Part shown: positions 16,834 through 26,172 of the stretch, in pieces
Position numbering within the stretch: position 1 is the stretch's first letter
Layout of the letters: each line of letters starts with the position of its first letter
Source of the DNA: Aporhodopirellula sallentina SM41
Lineage (GTDB): Bacteria > Planctomycetota > Planctomycetia > Pirellulales > Pirellulaceae
NCBI RefSeq assembly: GCF_000346505.1
Contig: NZ_ANOH01000197.1
Location: forward strand, 1 to 64,000
Direction: 5' to 3'
DNA length: 64,000 bases
Notes under the pieces: model-generated
Database searches by the model: none
The model's input: only the letters and a program-made list of their open reading frames with translations
What the model was told of the DNA's origin: nothing
Made by a program: the position numbers and the translations under genes

Positions 16834-18312
16834 TCAATCAATCGCAGCAGCGGCGAGATCGTATCCTTGCGAGGCCACGATTTCACATTTGCGAATCTGG
16901 CCGATCTCGACCGGTGACTCTTCGCTGACCTGCGAGACATAGACCAACCCGTCCACGTCCGGCGCTTCGCTTCTCGTGCGACCGATGAAGACGCCTTCTT
17001 GCTCGGGCATTTCCGCGTCGATCAAAACGTCTTCCACACCACCGACCCGGCTGCCATTCCATTCAAACGCGATCGACTGTTGCAGCGCCATCAACTCGTC
17101 GCGGCGCCGGTTTGCGATCTCAGGATCGACGCGGTTGGGCAACTTCGCCGCCGGCGTGTCGTCTTCCACCGAATACGTGAACACGCCCAAGTTTTCAAAC
17201 TGCGACTCCTCGACGAAGTCCATCAGCTGCTTGAAGTCATCCTCCGTCTCGCCGGGGAACCCAGTAATCATCGTCGTCCGCATGACCAGCGAATCGATTC
17301 GCTCTCGCAGTTTGCGTACGATCTCGGTCTGCAGTTTTCGAGTTGTCTTTCGCGACATCCTTTTCAACATCGCGTCGCTGGCGTGTTGCAACGGCATGTC
17401 GATATAAGGGACGATCCGTCGAGCCGTTGCGATCGTGTCAATCAGAGAATCGTCGATGTACATTGGATAGAAATACATCAAACGCACCCAATCAATCGAC
17501 TCGATCCGGTCGAGCTGTTTCAACAGATCGTTCAGGCGTGGTTTGCCGTAACGGTCCATTCCGTAGTACGTCGTGTCTTGAGCGACGACGACGATTTCTT
17601 TCACGCCGCTGCGGCCGAGACGATCCGCCTCCTCAACAATCTGCTCGATCGGTTTGCTGAAGTGCTTACCTCGCATCTTCGGAATCGCACAGAACGTGCA
17701 AAGCCGGTCGCATCCTTCACTGATTTTCAGATAGGCAAAGTGACGCGGGGTGACCGCCGACCGAACCGCGTCGCTGAGCGGATTCACCGCGGCAGGTTTG
17801 AAGACCGTCCGTTGCTCCTCGAGCCCCGAATACAATTCATCGACAACGCTGACGATATCGTTTCGCCCGAACACACCAACGAGGGCATCAATCTCCGGGC
17901 GATCCTCGAGCAGTTTGCCCTGCTGGCGTTCAGCGAGACATCCCGTCACGACAACATTCCGCAGTTTGCCATCGCGTTTGAGAGTCAACATTTCGTCGAT
18001 CGCGGCCATCGATTCATCGCGTGCTGAATCAATGAACGCACACGTATTGACCACAACAAAGTCCGCTCCTTCGACCGAATCGACCATCCGATAGCCGTCC
18101 GCATCGAGCCGTCCGAGCATCTGTTCGGTGTCCACGAGGTTTTTGGGACAACCCAACGAGACCACCGCGTAGTTGCCTCTCGCCCCGTTTGTATTCGGTT
18201 CGACGGCGCCCGCAGTCTCCGGATTCCCGCTCGCCCCGTCCGCACCCGCGTTTGGTGAATTCGGCGGTGCAACGACGTTGATATCGGACTTTTGGTAAAT
18301 CGGGAGCTGCAT
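16834..18312 (-). CDS. rimO: Ribosomal protein S12 methylthiotransferase RimO
   Basis: A 492-residue radical-SAM methylthiotransferase that modifies an aspartate of ribosomal protein S12 (D89 in E. coli). The UPF0004 domain starts near residue 47 ([20 protein letters not shown], the RimO rather than MiaB form), with further cysteines in NTCAFI and [10 protein letters not shown]. The radical-SAM motif is [15 protein letters not shown] near residues 206-220. A TRAM domain closes the C-terminus. The first ~45 residues are Asn/Ala/Gly-rich and not part of the family. A downstream start cannot be excluded. Confidence 0.94.
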   Translation of the reverse strand: MQLPIYQKSDINVVAPPNSPNAGADGASGNPETAGAVEPNTNGARGNYAVVSLGCPKNLVDTEQMLGRLDADGYRMVDSVEGADFVVVNTCAFIDSARDESMAAIDEMLTLKRDGKLRNVVVTGCLAERQQGKLLEDRPEIDALVGVFGRNDIVSVVDELYSGLEEQRTVFKPAAVNPLSDAVRSAVTPRHFAYLKISEGCDRLCTFCAIPKMRGKHFSKPIEQIVEEADRLGRSGVKEIVVVAQDTTYYGMDRYGKPRLNDLLKQLDRIESIDWVRLMYFYPMYIDDSLIDTIATARRIVPYIDMPLQHASDAMLKRMSRKTTRKLQTEIVRKLRERIDSLVMRTTMITGFPGETEDDFKQLMDFVEESQFENLGVFTYSVEDDTPAAKLPNRVDPEIANRRRDELMALQQSIAFEWNGSRVGGVEDVLIDAEMPEQEGVFIGRTRSEAPDVDGLVYVSQVSEESPVEIGQIRKCEIVASQGYDLAAAAID

Positions 18313-18585
18313 CGAAACGCGTCAAACTGTTCAAAAAGGACTACACGGGCGTGGCGAACGGATGACGCATTAGATCAGAAAAGGCCATTTTGACAATTTG
18401 AAATTTTCATTTGCTCTGCGTTGATTCGGCCCCGGCACCTTTCGATGTGGCACCGGGTTTGCGACAATCGCGGGTTAGCCGGACCATGCTCCGTGGCGAT
18501 TCGTCAGTCGCCTCTCATCGAAAACCACCATTGAACCAAACTTATCTCAGGGTGCAGCGTTTGACGCTGACGAAAAGGAACCGCC

Positions 18586-19440
18586 ATGCGTTGGAAAGGT
18601 AGACGGCAAAGCGAAAACGTCGAGGATCGACGAACGATGGGACGCCCCGCAGCAGTCGGCGGCGGCATCGGCATCGTATTGATCGCGATCGTGATCGGAT
18701 TGCTCGGAGGAAACCCACAGCAATTCCTCCAACAAGCCCGACAAAATCAAGCCGCCCCGGGCCCCGGTGGCGAACCCGCTGAACTGACGCCCGAAGAACA
18801 GGAAGCCGGCGAATTCGTCGCCACCGTCTTCGCAGACACCGAAGATGTCTGGACGCGGTTGTTCGCCGACAACGGCTTGGATTACCGGAAACCGACCCTC
18901 GTGCTGTTCAAAGATCACGTCCGCAGCGGTTGCGGAATGGCGAGCAGCGGTACGGGGCCGTTCTACTGCCCGGCGGACCAGAAGGTTTACCTCGACACGT
19001 CTTTCTTCAGCCAGCTCTCTCGCCAACTCGGTGCCCCCGGCGACTTCGCACAGGCCTATGTCGTCGCGCACGAAGTCGGCCATCACGTTCAGAAACTGCT
19101 CGGCTACACCGACCAAGTCGACAAAATTCGACAACAGGTTCCCGAGGTCGAATACAACAAATACTCTGTCAAACTCGAACTGCAGGCGGACTTCTTCGCC
19201 GGCGTGATGCTGCATCATGCTGATCGAATGCACAACATTATCGAACGCGGCGATATCGAAGAAGCGTTGACGGCCGCCCAAGCAATCGGCGACGATACGC
19301 TGCAACGCCGCAGCAAAGGGTACGTTCAACCGGAAACGTTCAACCACGGTACCAGCGAACAACGTGTTCGATGGTTCAGCAAAGGGCTGAAAACCGGCGA
19401 CCTCAGCCAAGGCGACACGTTTGGTGCCGAAACACTGTGA
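18586..19440 (+). CDS. Neutral zinc metallopeptidase, YpfJ family
   Basis: A 284-residue membrane-anchored peptidase. MRWKGRRQSENVEDRR at the N-terminus and a single helix (VGGGIGIVLIAIVIGLLGG) match the YpfJ layout. The catalytic zinc site is YVVAHEVGHHVQKLLG near residues 159-174, and the third ligand is probably in LELQADFFAGVMLHH. The SGCGMASSGTGPFYCPAD block is also characteristic. Topology would place the catalytic domain outside the cytoplasm. The physiological substrate of this family is not established. The gene stands alone, followed by proB after 65 bases. Confidence 0.9.
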   Translation: MRWKGRRQSENVEDRRTMGRPAAVGGGIGIVLIAIVIGLLGGNPQQFLQQARQNQAAPGPGGEPAELTPEEQEAGEFVATVFADTEDVWTRLFADNGLDYRKPTLVLFKDHVRSGCGMASSGTGPFYCPADQKVYLDTSFFSQLSRQLGAPGDFAQAYVVAHEVGHHVQKLLGYTDQVDKIRQQVPEVEYNKYSVKLELQADFFAGVMLHHADRMHNIIERGDIEEALTAAQAIGDDTLQRRSKGYVQPETFNHGTSEQRVRWFSKGLKTGDLSQGDTFGAETL

Positions 19441-19505
19441 TCGATCGCCGTGTTTTTTCCACGGATCGGTTCGGCACACTTCATCCCACGTAAAACAAAT
19501 CTGTT

Positions 19506-20723
19506 TTGAATTTCGCTTGTGAAAACCCGGCGGGGAACGCTGACGACTCAGGTGCTGCACAGGACGCGATCCGTGCCCAAGTCATTGACCAAACGAAATG
19601 CGTTGTAGTGAAAGTCGGCACGCGCGTGCTGACAACCAACGAAGGCAAACTCGATTTAGCCCGCGTCGACCTGCTCGCCGCGCAGCTCGCGAGGATCGCC
19701 GACTCGGGCCGCCATGTAATCATGGTTAGTAGTGGAGCGGTCGGAGCCGGCGTCGCGAAACTCGGCCTGCCGACACGCCCGGTCGGCATCGCCCGGTTGC
19801 AAGCCGTCGCCGCGATCGGACAAGCTGACTTAATCAAAGCCTACGAGAAATCGCTCCTGCGTCACGGCTACCAAGCCGCACAGGTGTTGCTCACCAAGAG
19901 CGACCTGCGCCGGCGCAGCGGATACCTTCACGTTCGCAACGCTCTCAACGGCATTCATGAATTCGGCGCGATCGCTGTCGTCAATGAAAACGATTCCGTC
20001 GCCGTCGCGGAACTCAAGACGACTTTCGGCGATAACGACCGACTCGCCGCTCACGTCGCCGGTCTATTCAACGACGCACTGCTGATTCTGTTAACGGACG
20101 TGCACGGACTCTACGACGGGCACCCCGACAACCGAGACAGCAAGAAAATCGAAGTCGTTCGCGACCTCGACGGCGACGTGATGTCGATGGCCGAAGACAA
20201 AAATTCCGCGGTCAGCAAAGGCGGCATGGAAGGCAAACTACGTGCCTCGCGACTGGCGAACTCGCACGGCCACCCAACCATCATCGGCCCCGGACGCCAA
20301 GACGATGTGCTCGACCGCATCTTCGCGGGCGAACGAGTCGGGACGCTGTTCATTCCACCCAAACGCACCCTCCGTGGCCGGCGTCGTTGGATCGGCAGCG
20401 CGGCCGTCGTCGCCGGCAGCCTCTACCTCGACGACGGTGCTTCGCGAGCGATCTGCAACCAAGGCCGCAGCCTACTCGCCGTCGGAATCGAACGCGTCGA
20501 AGGAACGTTTTCTCATGGAGACGTTGTCAGCCTGATCGACCGCAATGAACAAGAGATCGCTCGCGGGCTGGTGAACTACCGCAGCCACGAGATCTCCCTG
20601 ATCGCCGGACGATCCAACGCTGAAATCGAATCCATTCTCGGCCACCGCCCCTACGAAAACGTCATCCACCGAAACAATTTGGTCCTGCGAAATCTAGCCG
20701 AAACCGACGTTACCGAGCATTAA
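19506..20723 (+). CDS. proB: Glutamate 5-kinase
   Basis: A 405-residue protein catalysing ATP-dependent phosphorylation of glutamate, the first step of proline synthesis. Amino-acid-kinase motifs are VVVKVGTRVLT, VIMVSSGAVGAGVAKLG, AVVNENDSVAVAEL (glutamate binding) and LILLTDVHGLYDG. KGGMEGKLRASRLA is followed by a C-terminal PUA domain (GSLYLDDGASRAI to YRSHEISLIAG), as in most bacterial ProB. The ORF starts at TTG 19506, giving a ~30-residue leader before the kinase domain. proA is not adjacent. Confidence 0.93.
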   Translation: MNFACENPAGNADDSGAAQDAIRAQVIDQTKCVVVKVGTRVLTTNEGKLDLARVDLLAAQLARIADSGRHVIMVSSGAVGAGVAKLGLPTRPVGIARLQAVAAIGQADLIKAYEKSLLRHGYQAAQVLLTKSDLRRRSGYLHVRNALNGIHEFGAIAVVNENDSVAVAELKTTFGDNDRLAAHVAGLFNDALLILLTDVHGLYDGHPDNRDSKKIEVVRDLDGDVMSMAEDKNSAVSKGGMEGKLRASRLANSHGHPTIIGPGRQDDVLDRIFAGERVGTLFIPPKRTLRGRRRWIGSAAVVAGSLYLDDGASRAICNQGRSLLAVGIERVEGTFSHGDVVSLIDRNEQEIARGLVNYRSHEISLIAGRSNAEIESILGHRPYENVIHRNNLVLRNLAETDVTEH

Positions 20724-20884
20724 GAACTGCCCGAAAAACTCATCAGCCGATGCGCGTTAGCCGCGGTTAACACGACCGGTGCCAATGCACTCCCGCTGAC
20801 CAATTGATCGAGGTCTCCGGATCGTTTCCAGGCATCAGGCGCGAACCAAAACCGTGTCGGGTTCGCGCGAACCGATCGAGACAG

Positions 20885-21886
20885 CTACTTCGTCACCAAA
20901 ACGCGATCGACGTCGACGAAGGTGGCGACTTCCGGTGCGACCATCGCCAAACTGACAAACTTGATGTGACTCAGGTCGAGCGATCTCTCATCAGGGCCGT
21001 CAACAATCTCCTCGCGATTGAGCACCAAGTGCGACGTCTTACCCGGTTCGATCCGAAAGATCTTCCGGCTCGTGTCGGACTCCCAGTCACGGTGCTCCGA
21101 GTCGACCACCTTAACGACGAACTCGAGCGGCTTCGGATACGAATGCGACAGCGTCACATCGAGCTCCAAAGTTTGCACGTTCGACCAGTCCGTGACCGTC
21201 TCATACAGAGTCGCCGCCGGATACGGAGCTCGCTCGGCGAGAATCCGCAACGCGTGTTTGCCATCGGTGACGTTCTGGTCCGTTCGCGTGCACCGACAAT
21301 CGTCGAAATACCACCTCGTCAATTCCATTTCACGTTCAAACGAACCCAACAATGGAAACGACCGTTGGACGTCGACAATGTCCAATAACAATGACACCGG
21401 TCGAGCAAGCGCCATCCCGATCATGATCATCGCAACGCCCGCCGCCGTCAGGCTGACCCAACGCCGGTCCGCGTGATACCGAGCATTCAGCGCCGCGAAA
21501 TACAGAGCCACGCCCGCAATCACGCCGAGCCCGTTGGCCACCGCATCGTGCATCGCCGCACTCCGCCCCGTCATGATCTGAGCAAACTCGACAATCACGC
21601 CGGCCAAAAAAACACAAACCGCGACCAACGCCATCCGCCCGACCCATTCGCGGCCGAACGAGTCCAACGGATCAAAGCGGTGCCACAGAAACAACACACC
21701 GATCGTTAACACGGCAAACAAAGGCCCGTGCGCCACGTCCCCGAGCGCCGCCCAAATCCGCCCGTGAAACGGAATCGGTACCAACAACATGCCGACCGCA
21801 GCGAGCAATCCGATCACCGCCATCGGGCCGACCGGACGCGGACGTTCCTTTTCCGGAACCCCGCTCGTTTGACCTACCGAATTCAC
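20885..21886 (-). CDS. VanZ-like membrane protein with a C-terminal beta domain
   Basis: The frame is open from 22036, but the first 50 residues look non-coding. The GTG at 21886 gives 333 residues. The N-terminal half has five or so membrane helices with the VanZ-like sequence DVAHGPLFAVLTIGVLFLW and a later VEFAQIMTGRSAAMHDAVAN, with GLGVIAGVALYFAA after it (E-Q...R...D-x-x-N pattern typical of VanZ). After the last helix (~residue 185) comes a soluble domain of ~150 residues (FEREMELTRWYFDDCRC ... TLELDVTLSHSYPKPLEF) that looks beta-rich. VanZ family functions are mostly unknown; some members give teicoplanin resistance. The fusion is a plausible surface or glycan-sensing arrangement (inference). 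Confidence 0.72.
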   Translation of the reverse strand: MNSVGQTSGVPEKERPRPVGPMAVIGLLAAVGMLLVPIPFHGRIWAALGDVAHGPLFAVLTIGVLFLWHRFDPLDSFGREWVGRMALVAVCVFLAGVIVEFAQIMTGRSAAMHDAVANGLGVIAGVALYFAALNARYHADRRWVSLTAAGVAMIMIGMALARPVSLLLDIVDVQRSFPLLGSFEREMELTRWYFDDCRCTRTDQNVTDGKHALRILAERAPYPAATLYETVTDWSNVQTLELDVTLSHSYPKPLEFVVKVVDSEHRDWESDTSRKIFRIEPGKTSHLVLNREEIVDGPDERSLDLSHIKFVSLAMVAPEVATFVDVDRVLVTK

Positions 21887-22415
21887 AGGCTCGTTAATGG
21901 GACAATGACCAAGGTTGAACAACGATACGGGCAGAGACGGCGGACAAGGGCAAAAGAACTCTGCGCCAAAGACCAAAACCTGATGCCCACCACAAACGAT
22001 CATCCGCCAAAAAGCCCACCACGGGAAGGGCACCACCCCACGCCCGCAACGAGCCCCCTAGTGATGCGCCAAAGCCTCGTTCTAGGGTAGCGAAACTCGC
22101 CAAAAGTTTCGGGAGGCCCTGGGAATCACCGAAAGTCTTGGCGACTGTCGCTTCGCCCCTGAACCCTCATTCTTGGTCGTGACGCACCACCAGTCTCCAC
22201 GCCTCGAAGGGGCATCCCTATCTCTCAACCCAGAACAACAGTCTCAGCCCAGAACAACGGCCTGGTAAACCAGAACATGGCGTGAACATTAGCAGCCAAG
22301 GGCTCGCTATTCTTTATCGAAGAGAAAAGAATCTTCAGTGACCAGATCCTTCCCCAATTCAGCCTGAATCGGAACGCACCCGCTGGTGTGACAGCCTGTT
22401 CTCTTGGTGAAACGT
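21887..22415. other. Intergenic region with repeats
   Basis: About 530 bases between divergent genes. It contains a family A palindrome (22087-22192) and a family E block (about 22199-22290) with CGAAGGGGCATCC and two AGAACAACRGYCT units. No ORF with recognisable features is seen. The promoter of the exported-protein gene at 22416 should lie near 22300-22400. Confidence 0.6.
22087..22192 (-). repeat. Interspersed palindromic repeat, family A copy 2 (inverted)
   Basis: GTAGCGAAACTCGCCAAAAG at 22087 pairs with CCGAAAGTCTTGGCGACTGT around 22129-22150. The continuation CCCTCATTCTTGGTCGTGAC to 22192 is the reverse complement of the flank at 8009-8040, so this copy is in the opposite orientation to copy 1. 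Confidence 0.82.
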
Positions 22416-24335
22416 ATGAAACGCACCCGTCTAGTTTGTCTAAATCCCGCTTGTTTCATCACAATCCTAACTGGCACGTTGGTTTGTTTTCCATCGTCAC
22501 TGCGAGCCGACATGATTCCAGTCATCGTCCACACAAAGACTTATGGATTCGATTTCAACTACCCGCCAGCGGCGATTCGGATCGATGATTCCGTCGGCGC
22601 GGTGGATCGGTTGACGCAAGCGTGCGCCGATCAGAACCCGCAAAAACCAGCGGGATCTGCAATTCAAGATGTGATCGCCAATCCACAAGCTTTCTTCATG
22701 TCGAAGGAGGTGCTCAAACAGCAGATCTCGAATTTCGATTCACTTGCCACCGTGTTGATACCGCTACTCAGCGACGAAACCATTGAAGCGGAGAAACGTT
22801 TTCATTTCGCCCGAATACTGACCGCGCTCGGCGTACGAAAAGGATTTGATTGGGGAATAAATCGCTTTGCCGTCAAAGACGAGTGGGATGAACGCGGTGT
22901 CAAGCAACTGCTCTTCTACATGGCCAAGAAGGAGTGGCTAGAGGACGTCGACGCATGGTCGCTGCTCGAACCGCGACTGGAGCACGAAAGATACGGCGAC
23001 CGGTCTGCTGGCGAGTACCATTTTCCCCAGCAGATGATGGCGTGGTACATCGCTGAATGCAAAAAACCGGAGACTTCAGACGACGCGAGGCAAGCTTACT
23101 TCAGAGCTTTGTCGGGATTCGCTCCCACGCTTGCCGCATTGAAGTCTTGTGATCGGGTTTTCAAACCAGGGCCTGAGAAGTTCGAGGACTGGGCCCGCGA
23201 ACCCGAATTGTCTGGACTGCTGCAGCGTTTTGTCGACGGGAGTCCAGGTGGTCGTCCGGCGTTCGTTCGAGATGAATCTGAAGTCGCCGAAATCAAGTCC
23301 GTTGCCTGTCGGTTTGCCAGTCGCGTTGCCGGGCATCGGCACGGGAAGTCGCAGATGTATCATCGATTCATTTGCGTCAACGGCGACGAAGAATACCGTC
23401 AGTACTTTGAGGACCATTTGGGAAATGCCTACTACCAGTATCAGGCCTTTGAAGCACTGGTGCGACTCGAAGGCGACAACGCAATCGAATTCTTGCGCAA
23501 GCACGCAAATGGCTTTCCGGGCCAAGAAAGCAATCTGCAAGACCAAGCAACCAGGATGCTGGCCGAACGTCTAGATGATGTTATTGATGCAGAACTTGTC
23601 GATTCGCTTTTGAAGATCTACCACGCCACTGAAAGGTGGGAGAAGAAACTGTCAATCGTGAAGCGACTGTTTCAGGCAGGGGCAACTGAGATGGCCGAAG
23701 AGTTGAGAGAAGACGTAGCCACCAATGCACCGGCCGTCTACTTCCGTCGACCACTCAGTCGAAAGTGGAATGAAGATGGCTTGAACATCAATCGGTTTCT
23801 TGCCGATTTGCAGGCACATGGATATGCAAAGTCATTGTCGGCTGATCAAGTTAATCAGGCTGCGATGCCGTTTGGTCCCACGGCGGAGTGTCCACACCCA
23901 TCGCTGCTGTCTTTCGATGAACAGGCATTCAAGGCACTCGAATTGGCTGGCCTTCGAGATGCGGTTAATGTGCTGACAGAGATTGAAGTCAAAATGCGAG
24001 GTCTTTCAAAATTGTCAGGCGGTGAGTTCGATGCTGACTTGGTCTTCATCAATCAAGATCTGAAAACCACGTCACTTCGATTTCGCAACCAAGTGTTTGA
24101 ATATCAAGTCGATCGTCCACAGGAGCACCAAGACCCAATCGTGCTCACGATGATCGCCAATTCACTGTTGCAACATTTCGATGTCGAAAACTTCTTCCTA
24201 ACGTTCGATGACTTTGAAGGCATGACGGACATCAACTTTTTCTACGGCCCACCGTCGCTTGCCAAGTTACTCACAGAAAAATACCACATGCCATTCCTAC
24301 CCGGATCATCCGCCTACTACAACGCCGCCCCGTAG
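22416..24335 (+). CDS. Exported protein of unknown function, helical-repeat-like
   Basis: A 639-residue protein from the ATG at 22416 (GTG 22407 and TTG 22404 are alternatives). The N-terminus is a signal peptide (MKRTRLVCLNPACFITILTG ... SLRAD). The rest is rich in alternating amphipathic helices, for example AEKRFHFARILTALGV and YQAFEALVRLEGDNAIEFLR, followed by further helices of the same kind, which suggests HEAT-like repeats. The C-terminal region contains TMIANSLLQHFDVENFFLTF and a beta-like EYQVDRPQ stretch. I do not recognise the family. Codon use is slightly more AT-rich than in neighbouring housekeeping genes, which may point to later acquisition (by eye only). Confidence 0.65.
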   Translation: MKRTRLVCLNPACFITILTGTLVCFPSSLRADMIPVIVHTKTYGFDFNYPPAAIRIDDSVGAVDRLTQACADQNPQKPAGSAIQDVIANPQAFFMSKEVLKQQISNFDSLATVLIPLLSDETIEAEKRFHFARILTALGVRKGFDWGINRFAVKDEWDERGVKQLLFYMAKKEWLEDVDAWSLLEPRLEHERYGDRSAGEYHFPQQMMAWYIAECKKPETSDDARQAYFRALSGFAPTLAALKSCDRVFKPGPEKFEDWAREPELSGLLQRFVDGSPGGRPAFVRDESEVAEIKSVACRFASRVAGHRHGKSQMYHRFICVNGDEEYRQYFEDHLGNAYYQYQAFEALVRLEGDNAIEFLRKHANGFPGQESNLQDQATRMLAERLDDVIDAELVDSLLKIYHATERWEKKLSIVKRLFQAGATEMAEELREDVATNAPAVYFRRPLSRKWNEDGLNINRFLADLQAHGYAKSLSADQVNQAAMPFGPTAECPHPSLLSFDEQAFKALELAGLRDAVNVLTEIEVKMRGLSKLSGGEFDADLVFINQDLKTTSLRFRNQVFEYQVDRPQEHQDPIVLTMIANSLLQHFDVENFFLTFDDFEGMTDINFFYGPPSLAKLLTEKYHMPFLPGSSAYYNAAP

Positions 24336-24648
24336 AAATATTCGGTCCCGAGGTGTTGCCTTGTTTGTCCGATCCAAACCGCCGCTAACGCCGATCGGCT
24401 GATGCGGTTTTGGATAGCCCCCCCAAAAGTCGATTCGAATCGGCATTTTAGATTGCCGCAATCAACGGGACATTCCCTTCCCGTGGTATCCGTTTTGTGC
24501 CTAGCGGTCTCCAATGTGCGTACTTGCCATGTCTTGCGGTACCCATACCATCTGATCGACTGGAAACGGACGGCGTAGTTTGACGGGAAGCCGGTGAAGC
24601 AGAGCCATTGGGTGTCCGTCGCAACCGCAACATGAACCAGGACATCAA
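24336..24648. other. Intergenic region with a family D repeat
   Basis: About 310 bases with no gene. It holds the family D element at 24375-24410 and a self-complementary CGATTCGAATCG at about 24433-24444. The promoter of the downstream yellow-like gene presumably lies in 24500-24640. Confidence 0.55.
24375..24410 (+). repeat. Family D repeat, left copy
   Basis: CAAACCGCCGCTAACGCCGA then TCGGCTGATGCGGTTT. The ends AAACCGC and GCGGTTT can pair. A 36-base copy with about five differences lies at 25871-25906 in the same orientation, so the two bracket the gene at 24649-25776. Confidence 0.85.
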
Positions 24649-25776
24649 GTGAACAAACTCTATTGTATCTTCTGCATTGCCACGTCGCTGCTGTTTTGCA
24701 TCAAGGGTTCGGGACAAGAACCCAGCGTCGAATTGGATCTGTTTGCTCAGCTCGACCAAGCGGTTGGAAACATTGCGTACACGCATGATGGAACGCTGGT
24801 TCTGAGCCATCACCCGTTCTTCAAACCCGACGTGCGCGTGGCGACTTACGATGCGATGGCAAAGACGGTTATTCCGTTTCCGAACGAAGAGTGGAACACG
24901 CCTCGCGACGAAAACGATTGGTATCTCGATGATGTCCTGGGGCTTCGCAATGACTCAAAGGGCGTTGTATGGATGCTCGACATGGGCACCCGAAACAACG
25001 TCACGCCCAAGCTGGTCGCGTGGGATACGAACGAGAACAAACTGCACCGGATCGTCTACGTCCCGCCCCCCGCAAGTCTCGACATTTCACAGCTCAACGA
25101 TTTCGTGATCGATGAGCAGCGAAACCTGATCGTGATTGCTGATGAAGGGATTGCTCGCGGAGGAGATGGCTCCCGAGCGGCGTTGGTGGTTGTCGACCTT
25201 ACGACGGGGATCGTCCAACGCGTCCTGCAAGACCATCCTTCGACGACTGCCGATCGCAACATGCCGACCATGATCGATGGTGATCCCCTGAGCGTTCGCG
25301 TACATGACAAAACGACGCCGATCTTCGTTGGAGCCGATGGCATTACGCTCGATGCAAACAACGAGTGGCTCTATTTCTGTCCGCTCAACGGGGGCAAGAT
25401 CTATCGGCTGCCGATCGAGGCACTCGCCGACCACGAGATGACCGACGAACAGCTCGGCGAAAAGGTGGAGACTTACAGCGACAAGGTCAACAACGGCGGT
25501 CTTTCCATTGACCATGAAGGCAATCTCTATTTCACCAATGTCGGCAGCCATAGCATCGGCTTTGTATCCGCTCGTGATCGCACCTATTCGGAGATCGCGT
25601 CCGACGTGAGAATGCAATGGCCGGACGGAATCAGCTACAACCGAGACGGTTACATGTACGTCTCCGCCGCTCAAGTCCACTTGGGGTCGGCGTTCAACGA
25701 CGGAAAAGACAAGACGTCGAAACCGTTCTACATCTTTCGCTTCAGGCCATTGAGCGATGGCATTTTCGGACGGTAA
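24649..25776 (+). CDS. Secreted yellow/major royal jelly protein homologue
   Basis: A 375-residue protein starting at GTG 24649 with a signal peptide (MNKLYCIFCIATSLLFCIKG, then SGQ). The mature part has the beta-propeller pattern of bacterial MRJP/yellow proteins: GTLVLSHHPFF, LDDVLGLRNDSKGVVWMLDMG, then LVAWDTNENKLHRIV, DFVIDEQRNLIVIADEGIARG and ALVVVDLTTGIVQRVL. Later come GADGITLDANNEWLYFCPLN, GGLSIDHEGNLYFTNV and MQWPDGISYNRDGYMYVSA. The family is best known from insects, where members bind amines or act in pigment pathways; bacterial roles are not established. Direct repeats at 24375 and 25871 flank the gene. Confidence 0.85.
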   Translation: MNKLYCIFCIATSLLFCIKGSGQEPSVELDLFAQLDQAVGNIAYTHDGTLVLSHHPFFKPDVRVATYDAMAKTVIPFPNEEWNTPRDENDWYLDDVLGLRNDSKGVVWMLDMGTRNNVTPKLVAWDTNENKLHRIVYVPPPASLDISQLNDFVIDEQRNLIVIADEGIARGGDGSRAALVVVDLTTGIVQRVLQDHPSTTADRNMPTMIDGDPLSVRVHDKTTPIFVGADGITLDANNEWLYFCPLNGGKIYRLPIEALADHEMTDEQLGEKVETYSDKVNNGGLSIDHEGNLYFTNVGSHSIGFVSARDRTYSEIASDVRMQWPDGISYNRDGYMYVSAAQVHLGSAFNDGKDKTSKPFYIFRFRPLSDGIFGR

Positions 25777-26172
25777 GCGATCGGTGGTTTAGCTCACGAA
25801 ATTTGTCCGCAGCCTCAAGGCGTTGCCCTGGACTAACATAGTGTCGCCCCTATGGCTTGGTTGCTCTATGCAAACCGCCGCGAACGCCGATTGGCTGATG
25901 AGGTTTCAGGCCATTCCATCCACCCAACCCACCACTCGATTCCTCAACGCCCCAAAGGGGCATCCATCGTTCAGCCCAGGCCAACGGCCTGGCAACCGGA
26001 ATCGAAACATGCCACCAAGCCCCAACGGGGCGGCCCTATTCTCAAAACGCTGCGTGCGATTGGAAACATCTATTGGGTGGCACCGCTTGGATTTCCCCGC
26101 TTGGACTTCCAAACAGCGGATGCATGTTCAGATAGGTTCTACACCATCACGACGTCCGCCCCACCTCGACGA
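25777..26172. other. Intergenic region rich in short hairpins
   Basis: About 395 bases with no gene. It holds the right family D copy (25871-25906) and a family E block (25945-26035) of three small hairpins: CGCCCCAAAGGGGC at about 25949, GCCCAGGCCAACGGCCTGGC at 25974-25993 and GCCCCAACGGGGC at about 26019. A related but weaker block is at 22199-22290. This multi-hairpin sequence lies after both convergent genes and might stop transcription. Confidence 0.65.
25871..25906 (+). repeat. Family D repeat, right copy
   Basis: CAAACCGCCGCGAACGCCGA then TTGGCTGATGAGGTTT; the same orientation as the copy at 24375. Confidence 0.85.
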
